Positions 1-11,800 of a stretch of DNA of 64,000 bases are shown piece after piece. Origin of the DNA: Dendrobium chrysotoxum (taxonomy: Eukaryota > Streptophyta > Magnoliopsida > Asparagales > Orchidaceae); NCBI GenBank assembly GCA_019925795.1, contig CM034310.1, positions 27,184,520-27,248,519 of the forward strand. The letters run 5' to 3'. The notes under the pieces were generated by a model, which made no database searches, was not told where the DNA came from, and saw only the letters and a program-made list of their open reading frames with translations. Positions within the stretch are counted from its first letter, which is position 1. Every line of letters starts with the position of its first letter. A program made the position numbers and the translations under genes.

Positions 1-1055
1 GCCTAGGATACCAGATTTAAGTTTGGGGTCCCTAAGAGATATCTAAGAATTCTCTTAATAGGAATCAGGTGGGACTCTTTCGGATCAGCTTGAAACCTAG
101 CACAAAGACAAACACTAAACATGATATCAGGTCGGCTAGCAATAAGGTAAAGTAGTGAACATATAATTCCTCTATACTTTTTTTGATCAACAGATTTTTC
201 ATTTGAATCCTTATCTAACTGAACAGATGAACTCATGGGAGTATTAATTGGCTTGGCTTTTTCCATTTCATATATCTTTAAAATATCCTTAGTGTATTTT
301 GATTGATTCAGAAAGGTTCTATCATCCATCTGCCTTATGCTAAATCCCAAAAAGTAGGAAAATTCTCCCATCATACTCATCTCAAACTCCTTACTCATTT
401 TTTTAGAAAAATCATCACATAATTTTTTATCAGAAGATCCAAAAAGTATATCATCAACATAGATCTGGACAATGAGTAGATCATCTCCTACTTTCCTAAA
501 AAAAAGGGTGGTGTCTACGCTCCCCTTAACAAACTCTCTTTCTAGTAGGAATGTGCTAAGCCTCTCATACCAAGCTCTGGGTGCCTGTTTCAATCCATAT
601 AAGGCCTTTTTTAATTTGTAAACATGAATTGGATATTGGGAACTCTCAAAACCTGGGAGTTACTCTACGAAGACATCCTCTTTTATTACCCCATTTAAAA
701 AGATACTCTTGATATCCATTTGAAACAGCTTAAATTCTTTATAACAAGCAAAGGCTAGTAGCACCCTAATAGCTCCTAATATAGCTACAGGGGCAAATGT
801 CCCCTCAAAATCAATCCCTTCTATTTAATTGTACCCCTTAGTCACCAATCTTACTTTATTCTTAACCACCACACCAGAATCATTTATCTTATTCTTAAAG
901 ACCCATTTGGTTCCCACTATACTTTGATTCTTAGGTCTTTCTACTAACTCCCAAATATCGTTCCTTACAAATTGATTCAATTCCTCTTGCATATCTAAGA
1001 TCTAAAATTCATCAGAAAGGGCTTGACTGATGTTGGTGGGTTCAATCATTGATAT
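1..1055 (-). pseudogene. Ty1/copia reverse transcriptase fragment (Sirevirus-like), runs off the window edge
   Basis: This is the N-terminal two thirds of a copia RT domain read on the minus strand. In order I see an EELNQFVRN-type lead-in near 1,000-960, KWVFKNK near 895, an FQMDIKS-type block near 720, LKQAPRAWYERL near 595-555, the catalytic YVDDILFG near 465, and the SRPDIMFSVCLCARF block near 130-90. The stretch from 593 down to 3 is open, while the part above 594 carries in-frame stops such as a TAA where Trp or Glu is expected. It closely matches the RT copy at 4,698-5,172, so the two derive from near-identical elements. It directly follows the env-like ORF and polypurine tract of the neighbouring element, where an LTR would be expected, which points to recombination. 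The rest lies outside the window. Confidence 0.9.
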
Positions 1056-1084
1056 AAAGATAGTATGGTTTAATTTTTTGATAA

Positions 1085-1174
1085 AAGAAACTACTAGTAC
1101 CACAAAAATAACTCCCCACTACTACAACACACAAATAACAAAAGAAACTACTAGTACCACAAAAATAACTCCCC
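1085..1174. repeat. Tandem duplication of about 55 bp beside the PPT
   Basis: The block AAAGAAACTACTAGTACCAC plus AAAAATAACTCCCC occurs twice, at about 1,085-1,118 and 1,140-1,173. It lies between the env-like ORF and the RT fragment. Repeated PPT-proximal sequence is a known Sirevirus habit; here it may also mark the recombination zone. Confidence 0.7.
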
Positions 1175-1180
1175 CTTTTG
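1169..1180 (-). promoter_or_regulatory. Candidate polypurine tract (PPT) of Sirevirus-like element A
   Basis: On the minus strand the sequence reads TCAAAAGGGGGAG, the same pattern as the proven PPT of the copia element at 20,991-21,004. It follows the env-like ORF, as in Sireviruses, where the PPT primes plus-strand DNA synthesis just before the 3' LTR. Here no LTR follows; an RT fragment does. Confidence 0.55.
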
Positions 1181-1239
1181 ACATCACAAAAAGGAGAAAA
1201 AAAGAGGCAAAATAACAATACTAGAACTTTACAACACCC

Positions 1240-2379
1240 CAAAATAATAGAGAGGGGATCCTGATCAAATGGCGGAGGTGGTGGTGGATGAAAGTAGTTG
1301 TGAATGATGGTGAACTACTCACCAAACCAGGCCATGTCATGGTCGTGCTGCTACTGTTGGTGAGCCACAAATGAATTAAAGCGAGCAACATCAGTCGCAT
1401 GCTGCTCCTCTTGTGCCGCCACGTAGGAGTCAAAGCGAGCCTCCCACTGGTCAAACCACTGCTCCTAGTGATCTAAGGGTGATGTTATACAGATAGGAGC
1501 AGGTGCAGTAGGAGCAACTGGCTCAGGAGTAGCCTCCCCCTCTTCTCCCTCAATATCTGCTACGGGCTCCGGATGAAGTCTAGTACTGTGGAGAGTATGA
1601 AAAGAGCTGTTGGAGAAGAAGATATGTTGGATACTGGCTGGATCTGGATATTGAAAATTGTATTTTATTGCAAGGGTATAGTGGATGAGATGTCCTGAAG
1701 CTAGATTGGGGCGTCTTCTGTGGCCCGGATCCCTAATGGTGGTCAGTTGTTCAATGTAGCAAAAAATTAAATCAGTGACATTAAAGTCACGATTGGCCAT
1801 GATGTAGTAGGTAGTTATGGAGAGTAAAGGAGTGATGTGGATGTGGTCCCCAACCTTAGGAATGATGGAGGAGCGAAGGACATATTGGATTGTACTAGCA
1901 TCCTTGACTAGGGAGGAACAGGCCTGGTTGTGGTATTGGTCATTTGTGTTTCTAAGGAAGTGGTTGGGGACACTCCAATTAAAGTCAGGGTCAGATGCTA
2001 AAATATGAAGCTTATTGTCAGAAGTGGACAGTTGGAGAATATTGTTAAAGTCCTGGAGGGTTAATTCTACAGGTCGTTGATTAACAAAGGACAGAAGGGT
2101 GGAGTAATCAGCGGTAATGCGAAGATTCGTAAAGAAAACTCCAAGAAGTTTAGGGCTAAAAGGAAAAGCCAGTGTAAGAATGAAGGTGAGGGATGTGTGA
2201 GTGAACAAATCTAGTATCGGATAGGTGAGGGTCCGTAGGTTCACAGTTTAGGAGATAGTGATCCCTGCATCAAGATATCTTTGAAATGCAGCTTGATCAG
2301 CTACATCAGGAAAGCGGGGATCGGTAGTCCCCCGAGAGGAACAAACACCATGATGTCGAGATCGTTTTCCACTAGCCAT
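1240..2379 (-). pseudogene. Env-like / putative plant transposon protein of a Sirevirus-like element, broken
   Basis: An ATG at 2,379 opens with MASGKRSRHHG and the frame continues, with one TAA near 2,249, into a 259-codon open stretch (2,244-1,465). The core contains FTNLRITADYSTL and VELTLQDFNNILQLS, typical of the putative plant transposon protein domain (Pfam Transposase_32 type) often annotated as env-like. After the TAG at 1,465 the same frame continues as a Glu/Gln/Ala-rich helical tail and a Pro run (near 1,275), with further stops, to about 1,240. No signal peptide or clear membrane segment is seen, so any envelope function is unproven. Position downstream of pol and before a PPT fits a Sirevirus third ORF. 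The family assignment is from remembered sequence pattern. Confidence 0.7.
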
Positions 2380-2449
2380 TAGAAGATGAGGGGATGAAGG
2401 ATCAATGGAAGAATGGTGAAAAGTGGTGAAGAAAATGGTTGTTTAAATA

Positions 2450-2890
2450 GAAATCATCCACATTATCTAGGACAATCGCAAGATCATCCAATATAATAGA
2501 AGCAATTATGACGTCTAGGACGATTGGTCAAAAAGACGGTCGGATAGTCCAGGATAATGAGATATCATCTGGGATGATTAGACACAAATGATCATCCCGA
2601 GGAGACAGGCTTGATAACTTTTGATTAAAGATATCATCCAGGATGATTAGGTGGATCATCCGGGATGATAGCAATAAATGAATCAGACGGGCCGAATTTA
2701 AATCATCCAACTGCTGCCACATGGATTATCCCGGATGATGAGGTGGATCGTCCAAGATGATCACCAATAATTGGTGCATACCAGCCGTTGGATCATGGTG
2801 GGGATGATTTGAATGGATCATCCAGGATGATGGATGGATCGGCTAGGTCGATGGCAGATCGTCCAAGATGATCTGTGGATTACCTTGGAT
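2450..2890. repeat. Cluster of degenerate palindromes, GGATGATC/GATCATCC type
   Basis: The segment is densely packed with variants of ATCATCC(A/G)GGATGAT, a quasi-palindrome, spaced irregularly at roughly 25-60 bp (for example near 2,565, 2,635, 2,650, 2,725, 2,745, 2,820 and 2,860). The same motif fills the LTRs at 6,780-7,650 and 25,660-26,110. It lies immediately upstream of the env-like ORF. Sirevirus LTRs are known to carry palindrome clusters that are probably cis-regulatory; function here is inferred. Confidence 0.75.
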
Positions 2891-2899
2891 GATGTGAAG

Positions 2900-4207
2900 A
2901 AAAAAAATAAAAAAGATGAAGGATGGAGAGGAAAGATCAGGGATCCCAAAAATACACCCAAAAAAAAGAAAAATCAAAATCAAATAAAATAAGAATAAAA
3001 ATAAAATAAAAAAGAAACAAGAAACCAACATTAAAAATGACAATTTTTATATTTTTTTAAATCGATAAGCTCCAGTGAAACAGAATTTTCCTTGATTTTT
3101 AATTCAAAATATAATAAGAAGAAAATCAACCACATTAAAATTCAAAAAAAGTTGGAAAATCAACTTTCGTAACTTCCTCCTCGGACACCTTACAGGTTCA
3201 AATTTCTTTCAAACAAAAGTCTAATTCAGAAGAAAAGGAATTAGATTCAAAAAGAGATACTTTCAAGCCTCATTCCAAAAAAGTATCTGATAGAATAGTA
3301 TTATAAAGTAAGGAATCAAAAATCATGAATTTTCGTTTTAAGCTTTTGAAAATATTAAGTGGCGCATGAATTTTTCTAAGAAATTTAAAGATCTGAAGGG
3401 GGAGAAAGCTTGTTTCTTTGTGGGCTTATTTTGTGCCTCTTTTATAATTTGTTTGGCGCACTTTGCACATCTTTTAATTTTTGATACACTGTGTGTATCT
3501 TTTTAATGTGGTGACATTGTGCATCTTTTCAGTTTTGGGCTCATTTTGTGCCTCTTTTCATTTCTTTTGCAAGCTTGCTTCCTTTCATAATCCCTAAATT
3601 ATCTCAGTTGTGAGATTACCTTCTAGACATAAGAGAAAAAAGAGTCAATCTCTACAATCAGGAAGAGTAATCCATAAAATAAAATCGTACTCATATGATA
3701 AATACAATCACTTGATTAATAAGAACATAATAATGATTCAATGCTGTGAAAATACTATTTATATGAGATAGATTACTGTAGGAAGATAAAGTAAATCTCT
3801 ATTTCAAAAACTAACTTTTTAATTTTGAAAAAGATTTTTATCCAAAAGAAATTATACACCATTAAAGGAGTTAGAGGAAGAGAAATAATCATCAATGTTT
3901 CTTCCCTTTAACAGATTCAGAGGAGTTAATAACTGCTTAGAAGCTTCCAAACAAAAATAAGGCAAAACTCTTAGTTAGAAATTTAGTTTATTAGCAGTAG
4001 TGAGAAGTGATCTGATTTATAAGAAAATCAGTAAATCAAGAACAAATAAGAAATCATATCAAAATAAATACTCAAATAAGGAAAATAACAATAACAAAAG
4101 GAAATCAGCAGAGAATAAAAAAACAAGCAGGAAACAGATAATTAAATCAAACACAGACTAAATGAAAAATCAAAACATGAAAATTAAGAAATAAGCAATC
4201 ATCAGAT
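2900..4207. other. Non-coding spacer of element A between pol and the env-like ORF
   Basis: This is AT-rich sequence between the end of the RNase H domain and the palindrome cluster. The only structure I see is a block at about 3,410-3,560 where GCTTATTTTGTGCCTCTTTT-like phrases recur two to three times. No coding sequence is recognised on either strand. Confidence 0.5.
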
Positions 4208-5172
4208 TCATGCATTTATATCAATCACACCCAATCTAGTCCTTAAAATATTGAATGAGTCAAATGCTAGTGGTTTAGTAAAGATGTCAGCAATATGATT
4301 ATCAGTTGCTACATGGTGTAGCTCAATGTCCCCTTTTGTAACATGGTCCCTAAGAAAGTGATGCCTTATGTTAATGTGTTTGGTCCTTGAATTTTGGATT
4401 GGATTCTTAGAAATGCAGATGACACTGGTGCTATCACATAGAATTGAAATTATGCCAACAGGTAATCCTAAATTTTGAATTTATTGCTTCAACCAAAGGA
4501 CTTAGGCTACAAAACTCCCTAAGGTAATGTACTCAGCTTCTGTAGTGCAAAGTACAACAAAGTTATATTTTCTACTAGATTTGGAGACTAAAGACTATCT
4601 TATGAATTGGCAAGTACTAGAAGTGCTCTTCCTATCCATCCTACATCCTACAAAATCAGAATCAGAATATCCAATAATCTCAAAAGAAGTGTTGTGCCTA
4701 GGATACCAAATTCTTAAGTTTGGGGTCCCTAAGAGATATCTAAGAATTCTCTTAATAGGAATCAGGTGGGACTCTTTTGGATCAGCTTGAAACCTAGCAC
4801 AAAGACAAACACTAAACATGATATCAGGTCGGCTAGCAATCAGGTAAAGTAGTGAACATATAATTCCTCTATACTTTTTTTGATCAACAGATTTTTCATT
4901 TGAATCCTTATCTAACTGAACAGATGAACTCATGGGAGTATTGATTGGCTTGGCTTTTTCCATTTCATATATCTTTAAAATATCCTTAGTGTATTTTGAT
5001 TGATTCAGAAAGGTTCTATCATCCATCTGCCTTATGTTAAATCCCAAAAAGTAGGACAATTCTCCCATCATACTCATCTCAAACTCCTTACTCATTTTTT
5101 AGAAAAATTATCACATAAATTTTTATCAGAAGATCAAAAAAGTATATCATCAACATAGATCACATAAATTTC
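4208..5172 (-). pseudogene. Ty1/copia RT-RNase H of Sirevirus-like element A, 5'-deleted
   Basis: On the minus strand this starts abruptly inside the RT at the YVDDILF motif (about 5,165-5,140). It continues through KKMSKEFEMSMMGELSYFLG, the SRPDIMFSVCLCARF block and the RNase H motifs SDSDFVGC and TEAEYI, then SRTKHINIRHHF and ADIFTKPL, to a TGA at 4,210-4,208. A frameshift lies near 5,100 and stops occur after 4,595. Everything that should precede it (protease, integrase, N-terminal RT) is missing because gag is fused directly to the YVDD region. The RNase H end is intact enough to identify the element as copia. Confidence 0.92.
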
Positions 5173-6396
5173 ATGCTCTTTTTGTAAATTCAGAAATTCT
5201 AATTTCAAGCTAGCATGAGTTTTCTTAAGCTTCATATATGATGAATGGATTTTTTCAGAAACTTCAAGCAATTGATCGTATGTCAGTTCACATATCTCTT
5301 CTTGGTCGGACTGACCAAGGTGCTCACCAGCCATCGAACATAAGTTTATAACTTCCTCTTCAGCTTCAATCTCAAAGGAGTCGGATGTAGAATCAGCCTA
5401 GAAAGCTTTTTGAATATTCTTATTGTTCTTTCTGAACTTGGGTTTCTCCTCACCCTTCTCCTTGCTTGGGTGAGCCTTAAGTGTAGGACAGTCAGCCTTT
5501 ATATGACCAAGCTTCCTACATTCAAAACAAACAGTCTCAGATGAACCTTTAAAATTTTTGCTACTCTTACCTTTGTTCCACTTTTGGATGTTCTTGTATT
5601 TCTTCCATAGAAAGTTTTTGAATTGCCTAGCGATTAAGGCAACATCATCGTTATCAGACCCGAAAGAATCAATATCAGTATCATTGGCCTTCAACGCCAC
5701 AGTTTTCTCCTTCTTCTTCTCACTTGCATCAATTTATCGTTGGTTCACCCCTTGCTCATAAGCAATGAGTGACCCAAGTAAGTTATCAATAGAATAAATA
5801 TTCAAATCTTTGGATTCAATAATTGTAGTTATCTTGCCATCATAAGAAGAAGGAAAACATCTCAAAATTTTGTTCACTTTTTCATAGTTAGTGAGTTCTC
5901 TTCCTAAAGCATATAGAGATGTGACAATTTGAGTGAACCTAGTATACATTTCTGAAATTGATTCACTAGGTTTCATGCAGAAGAGTTCGCAGTCGTAAAG
6001 TAATATATTTAAACTAGACTGTTTGACTTTAGATGTACCTTCGTAGGTAATGCATAATCTATCCCAAATTTCTTTACCAGTTATACAAGTAGAAACACGC
6101 ATGTAATTCTCAGATTTTAATGCACAGAAAAAATAGTTCAAGCATTTTGCATTCAGTTAGGCAAAGTCCCGATCATCAAAAGTCTATTCGGCAAAAGGCA
6201 GTTCCGTTTTAACATTATTAACAAGTCTAAAAGGTGCTTCATAGAGATCTTTAACAAGCATCCACATGCGATAATCTATAGATTGAAGAAAAGTGGACAT
6301 GCGAGTTTTCTAAAAATCAAAAGGTATGTTATTAAATAACGGTGGTCGTGTAATGGAATAACCTTCAGCAATATTTTTATTTCCAAAGTTAGCCAT
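5134..6396 (-). pseudogene. Sirevirus-like gag with one CCHC zinc knuckle, broken
   Basis: A minus-strand ATG at 6,396 opens with MANFGNKNIAEGYS, 45 bases after the primer-binding site. One frame can be followed to 5,134 through several stops, including TAG for Trp after the FDF motif and TAG after NIQKAF near 5,398. The capsid-like part has EIWDRLCITYEGTS and SESISEMYTRF (6,090-5,930), shared with the gag at 16,190. A zinc knuckle CFECRKLGHIKADC lies near 5,525-5,484. The C-terminal region is acidic and predicted coiled coil. At 5,160 gag joins directly to RT, an internal deletion. The protein would be a dead nucleocapsid/capsid precursor. Confidence 0.9.
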
Positions 6397-6440
6397 GGAT
6401 CAAATTCAAAAGTTTTTCAAAACTAGATTTTATGAATCCC

Positions 6441-6452
6441 ACTCTGATACCA
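6441..6452 (-). promoter_or_regulatory. Primer-binding site (initiator Met tRNA) of element A
   Basis: The minus strand reads TGGTATCAGAGT, differing in one base from the plant copia consensus TGGTATCAGAGC. It lies 10 bases inside the LTR end and 45 bases upstream of the gag ATG, which fixes the orientation of this element. Confidence 0.9.
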
Positions 6453-6779
6453 CTTGAAAGTTTGATAGGGATGTTAAGCCCTTGTGAACTAGTCCCGAGG
6501 CTAACCAAGAGGGGGGTGAATTGGTTATTTTAAAAAAATTCTTAAGCACAAATTGATTATGAAAAATCTTTTTGAATATTTTAAAATAATTACAATCCCA
6601 TAATGATGCGCAGATGTTCAACAATAACATAATCGTAATCACCTCACAAACTCCCCCTCATAAGATCTTCTCTCCCTCTCCCAAGTTCTCTCTCTCTCCG
6701 TCTCAAGTTCTCATGGGAAAGGATAGTGGTAAAAGATCTTAACGATTGAATGAAAAAGATCTTAAATAGGAGGGCTCAA

Positions 6780-7047
6780 AAATTGCCCTAAATCTCAATT
6801 GGTCGTCAAAGATCGTCCAGGATGATCGATCGATCAACCTGTACGATCAGTATAAAATTACATGAATAAGCCTGGATGATCTGGTTTCTCTAGACGATTA
6901 GTAGACAAAATTTGTTCTGATAGTCCCGTACGATTCTGTGATCGTCCGGGATAATTAGTATAAATCAAGAATTTTGTCCAAAAGATAGCTCGGGTCATCT
7001 AAGGTAACCTGCGCTGGACGATCTCAAAATGACTTGATCATTCAGGA

Positions 7048-7117
<70 letters not shown>

Positions 7118-7650
7118 TCCTGTACGATTAGTTCAAAAATGATAATATCATCTTGCACATTTCTCAGATTGTATAACCAAAACATGTTGGATGATCTCAA
7201 AATAACTTGATTGTTCGGGTCGATATCTTGATCGTCCCGGATGATTAGTTCAAAATTGAGAATATCATCCAACATATTTCTCGGATCATTCAGGTGAAGT
7301 GCTCTGGACGATCAGGATTTTGCATGTACCGTCCCGTACGATATGGTGATCATCCAGGATTATATGATCGTATTAATCAAATATTAATTACTTTTCTTAA
7401 TCACCAGACTAATTTAGGCATGATTGTAATGAATCTTCCGGGACGATCAGACCAAATCTCTAAAATAAAACTTTCCTAACTTAATATGGCAGCTGAGAAT
7501 TTCTAATTTGAGCATATCGTCCTGTTCGATGGATGTATCGTCCAGGATGATCAGCTTAATCAAACCGACTTAACATAGTCACCCTAATTAGAGTTTCTTA
7601 TTATATTGGATCGTCTAGGATGATATGAATATTGTCCAGAACGATATGAA
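6780..7650. repeat. Palindrome cluster inside the LTR of element A
   Basis: More than a dozen variants of ATCGTCC(A/G)GGACGAT and GTCCCGTACGATC recur at short intervals, for example near 6,805, 6,890, 6,935, 7,230, 7,300, 7,335, 7,440, 7,515 and 7,615. Each is close to self-complementary. The density far exceeds the flanking DNA and matches the known palindrome-rich LTR regions of Sireviruses. Confidence 0.8.
7051..7114. repeat. (AT)n microsatellite in the LTR
   Basis: About 32 uninterrupted AT units lie between two palindrome units. It produces a meaningless Ile-Tyr reading frame. Confidence 0.95.
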
Positions 7651-7887
7651 CAAAATTTGAAATGGAAACTCTAACTCACTAAAAATCTTCCCCTGAGTGT
7701 GTGTGTGTGCAAGGTTACTTAGCTAGGGGATTAATTACATTACATTTGACTCAAGAAAGGGAAAAAAATATATTTAAACACACGCGGATCCGATCTTGAG
7801 TTGGCTTGAATTACATTTGATCTTTTATACCTGAAATGTTAGCCAATGAAAACAGAACAAAGAAATATTTGTTATCATCAAAATTAT

Positions 7888-8740
7888 AATCTTTAAATCT
7901 AGGTTTGCAACAAAAAGAGCATAGTTAGCACACATGTTTGCCAACTTATTACAACCTCTATTAACCCAATTAAAAATAATATAATTATATTCCTTTAAGA
8001 AAGCAAGCTCTTCCCTCCAATTACCGCCCAAGTCTTGTGGAAATTTGATGATGTGGTGGTTGTCACCTTCAATAATTATCCCTTTGTAACTTTGCATCCA
8101 ATCATTTTTGATATCCTTTATAAGCTGAACCGCCATAAGCTCTAGGTAGAAACATGCCAATGAATACAAGTATGACCATAAGCTAGAAGAAATCCCCCTT
8201 TGCTATCTCGGATTACACCTCCGACTCCTGCTTTATATGATTGAAAAAGGATGCATCCACGTTAATTTTGATCCAATCGAGAGGAGGAGGGTGCCAACAA
8301 TCCAACAGTCTATTCGACTGATTAGTACCCTGTGGCATGATTTAACCTTGTCAACCATAAATGAGATAGAAGCATAGCTTACAGAATTAGACGTAATCAT
8401 CATGGCGCTATCATCCTTCCCTCCATGTAGAAACTTGTTTCTAGCATGCCAAGTAAGGTAGACTGAATTACAGTAAATATTAATGATGAATCCATGTTCT
8501 TTACTATATCTTTCCATCCAATTCCAGCATTCTTGAAATGAATCAAAAGTAGGAAAACCAAATCCCCATTTATTGAGATATTTTAAAACCTCCATCAGCT
8601 TCACGCATTTAACCGTGACATGATCAAGATCTTCACTAGCATTATAGCTCCTCAAATAGCCAAACTTCTCTTGTATTCTTCTATGACAAAGAAAATGGAA
8701 TGTAGGAATAGCATTATTGAAAATGCACCACCAAAAGACT
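7888..8740 (-). pseudogene. LINE ORF2 C-terminus: zf-RVT-like and RNase H (RVT_3) domains
   Basis: The minus strand at about 8,740-8,590 shows FWWCIFNNAIPTFHFLCHR, the zf-RVT-like segment of plant LINE reverse transcriptases. Further on, 8,169-7,890 shows an ELMAVQLIKDI helix, a GDNHH motif and WVNRGCNKLANMCANYAL, which is the end of a plant LINE RNase H (RVT_3) domain. The acidic residues in ELMAV and GDNHH fit the active site. The frame breaks between 8,880 and 8,745 and again near 8,230. The coding region stops where the LTR begins at 7,880. Confidence 0.8.
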
Positions 8741-8884
8741 TCCACCCGAGGCCTAAGTTTAACTTTTTAAAGCACTCCCAATATAAGCGAGAAGATTTCT
8801 CCTGAACCGTGGCCTTATAAGTAAGAGCTGAGATAGAACAACCAGGTTATAGATGAATAAATTCCAAATAATCTTCCTCCCTTC

Positions 8885-11800
8885 TTATTGAATTGGAACT
8901 CTACAAATTAAGCATATAAGGTCATCCCCAAAGAAAATTTTTAAATCATCTACATTCCATTGACCATCAACAATTAGCTTATCCACCGTCAGGTATTCTT
9001 GTTCAGGAGAAACCATAAAAGTAGGCCATTTGTTCAAACTTTTATCTAAGATCCATATATTATTATAAACATCAATTGAGCATCTGGTTCCAACCTTCCA
9101 TCTAACCACTTGTTTCAGAAAATCCTTACCATTTGCAATAATTTTGCAAGAAGAGCTCCCTCTTCTACCACCAACCTTTCCACAGATGATGCCATACTTA
9201 GCTCCTAGCATTTTAAACATCAAGGATTCTTTATCCTGAATTAACTTCCATGCCAATTTTGCCCTCAAGGGCCCAACCATACTAGCATAGGAACAAAGGC
9301 CACGACCACTCCAACTTAATGGTTTGCACAAATTACTCCAGCTCACATAGTGAAGACCAAGTTTCCTATCCTTCTTATTCCAAATGAAATTCCTACACAT
9401 CTTATCCAATTCATTCAACACACCTTTTGGAATAAGAGCTAGCGTACAATAGAAGATAGGAATAGATAGGAAAACCGACTTGATAAGAGTGAACTTTCCT
9501 ACCAAAGAAATGAATTTGGACCCCCAAACATCCACTAACCTCAATGCTTTCTCAATAATGAAATGAAAGTCTACCACCATCATCCTCCTCAATGCTACTT
9601 TTACCCCAAGATAATTGAACTCCTTAACCACCTTAAAGCCCATGATTCATTCAATGGATCTTTTCTTCTTCTTCTTAACATGTTTCCTAAATAGAATAGT
9701 AGATTTCCCAACATTAATCCTTTTCCCAGTCCAACCATAAAAGTCTGATAAGATATTTTTTATTTCCTTCACTTCTTTGATTTTTGCTTCAGAGAAGATT
9801 AAAATATCATCTGCATAAAGCAGATGTGAAATTCTGGGTCCATTTGAAGCAATCTGAACTCCCATAGAACCTTCTTTTTGTTTAAACACATTGGAAAGAA
9901 GATAAGGGCAAAGAATAAAAAGATAAGGGGATAGAGGGCAACCTTGTCGGAACCCACTTCTTGCATGAATCCATCTTGAAAGCCTTCCATTAATCACCAA
10001 AGAGAATTTTGGGTCTTTGACACTCTATAATACAACCAGAGAAAACCAGAGGAAATCCAAAGTGCTCCAAAAAATTCCTTAATGTCTCCCAACACATACT
10101 ATCATATGCTTGCTCCATGTCAATTTTAAATGAGACCAGTCCTTTGGATGCTTTCGAAAACCTGAATTTATGAGACACCTCCTGAGAAACAAGAGTATGG
10201 TCTGCTAGAGACCTGCCATTAAGAAAAGCTGCTTGCTCCACCGAGATTAATTTATGAATAGCTGATTTCATTCTGTTTAACAGGATCTTAGCCACCAATT
10301 TGTAGATAGTCCTGCAAAGGCTGATAGGCCTAAAGTGGCTTGGAGCAGTTGGGTTGTCGACCTTAGGAATTAGCACAATTAAGATTTCTTTCCAGCCAAC
10401 ATTCATCTCTCTCAAATAGAAAAAATGATTAATTGCATTCCAAATATCATCTTTAATAATGCACCAATAAGCTTTAATAAAAGAGTAAGAGATACCATCA
10501 TTCCATGGGGAAATATTGCCATCGGTTTGGTGAACCACAACTTCCACTTCCTCCATCCATAGTTCCTTATTTAAACACCACCTATCATTGTCATTAAGAG
10601 AACAAATAGGAGAAGGCCACACACATAAATTACAACTCCTATCCTTCCATTTATCCTCAAAGGATTGAAAAAAAGCATCAGCAATTTGATCTTCATCTTC
10701 CACCACCATCCCAATGGCATTATTTATTTTAAAAATCCGATTTGAATTTCTTCTTGCACTACCAAACGAATGGAAAAACTTTGAATTGGTGTCAACATCA
10801 GACAACCATTTTACCTTAGCTCTTTGCTTCCACCAGGTGTTCAACCAGGCCAAGACTGAATTCAGTTTGCCAACCTTTGCCTTAAGATGCCAAGTGTCCT
10901 CCTCCGAAAGCCAACCATCCTCTGCTTCCTTCAATTGCAAATCCAAGATACCTTTCGTCAAATCTTCCTTCTGATAAACATAATTCTTATGATTAGCTTT
11001 TCTCCAAAAAAATAAAGTTTTCAAGGTTCTCTTTAATTTTTTGTTCAGCAATTCAGCAAAGTCTCCCCCAGTTTTCTTGCTCCAAGCCAACTTCACAATA
11101 GCCACAGACACTGGATAAGAAGCCCATACTTCTTCGAGCCTGATAATTCTCTCTATAGTGAATCTATGCTCCAAGAAATTTAATAAAATAGGATAATGGT
11201 CCCATGCCACTCTTGCAATATGTCTCACCACCAACCGAGTTGAAGAGTTCATAGCAGCAGCATTTAAAAAGCATCTATCTAATCTTTCCAAGATCCAAGC
11301 GCCACCAACTTTGTTGTTGCACCAAGTAAATTTAGGCCCAATAAAGCTAATCTCATGAAAATCGTTATTCACCAAGAAAGACTTCATCTCTTTGGAAGCT
11401 TGAGAGAAATGAAATCTCTTCCCCCCCCCCCCCCCCCCCCCCCGCCCTTTTATCTTCATTAGACAACAAACAATTAAAGTCCCCTCCTCCAGCCATAGGG
11501 ATATTGTTTGTAGAAAATTCTTCTAACTTCTCCCAAAGGACCCTCCTCTAAACAACATCCTTACTACCCTAAACAGTAGCAATCCACCATATTCCTTTAT
11601 TCACAACAACAAGGTCCCCTATGACCACCTGGTGAGAAGAATCCACTGTAGAAAGGGATGCAACCTTAACCTTCCAAAGAATAAGAATTCCTCCAGACAT
11701 GCCATCTGAAGGAACTTGGAAGAAATCCCAATCCTCTCCAATAAGAGAATTGACATCTGACCTACTAATTGAAAAAAAATTTATCTCTAACAACCCCACA

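Larger units (their letters stand above)
6463..7880 (-). mobile_element. 5' LTR of Sirevirus-like element A
   Basis: On the minus strand the LTR begins TGATGATAACAAATATT and ends CCCTATCA just before the primer-binding site, with a short TGAT/ATCA inverted end. Similar start and end sequences bound the LTR at 24,712-26,406. The end also carries the CCCCCCTCTTGG block seen in the other copia LTRs here. The interior has the degenerate palindrome cluster and an (AT)n tract. It is inserted in the RNase H end of the LINE. No matching 3' LTR is in the window, so boundaries come from the ends and from comparison. Confidence 0.8.

Noticed and set aside
1030..1215. Small plus-strand ORF with a repeated TTSTTKIT phrase
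   Set aside because: It is antisense to the duplicated PPT region; the repeat is explained by the tandem duplication.
2450..2890. Regularly recurring short palindromes resembling a CRISPR array
   Set aside because: Spacing is irregular, units are degenerate, the context is a plant LTR retrotransposon, and the same motifs occur in two LTRs.
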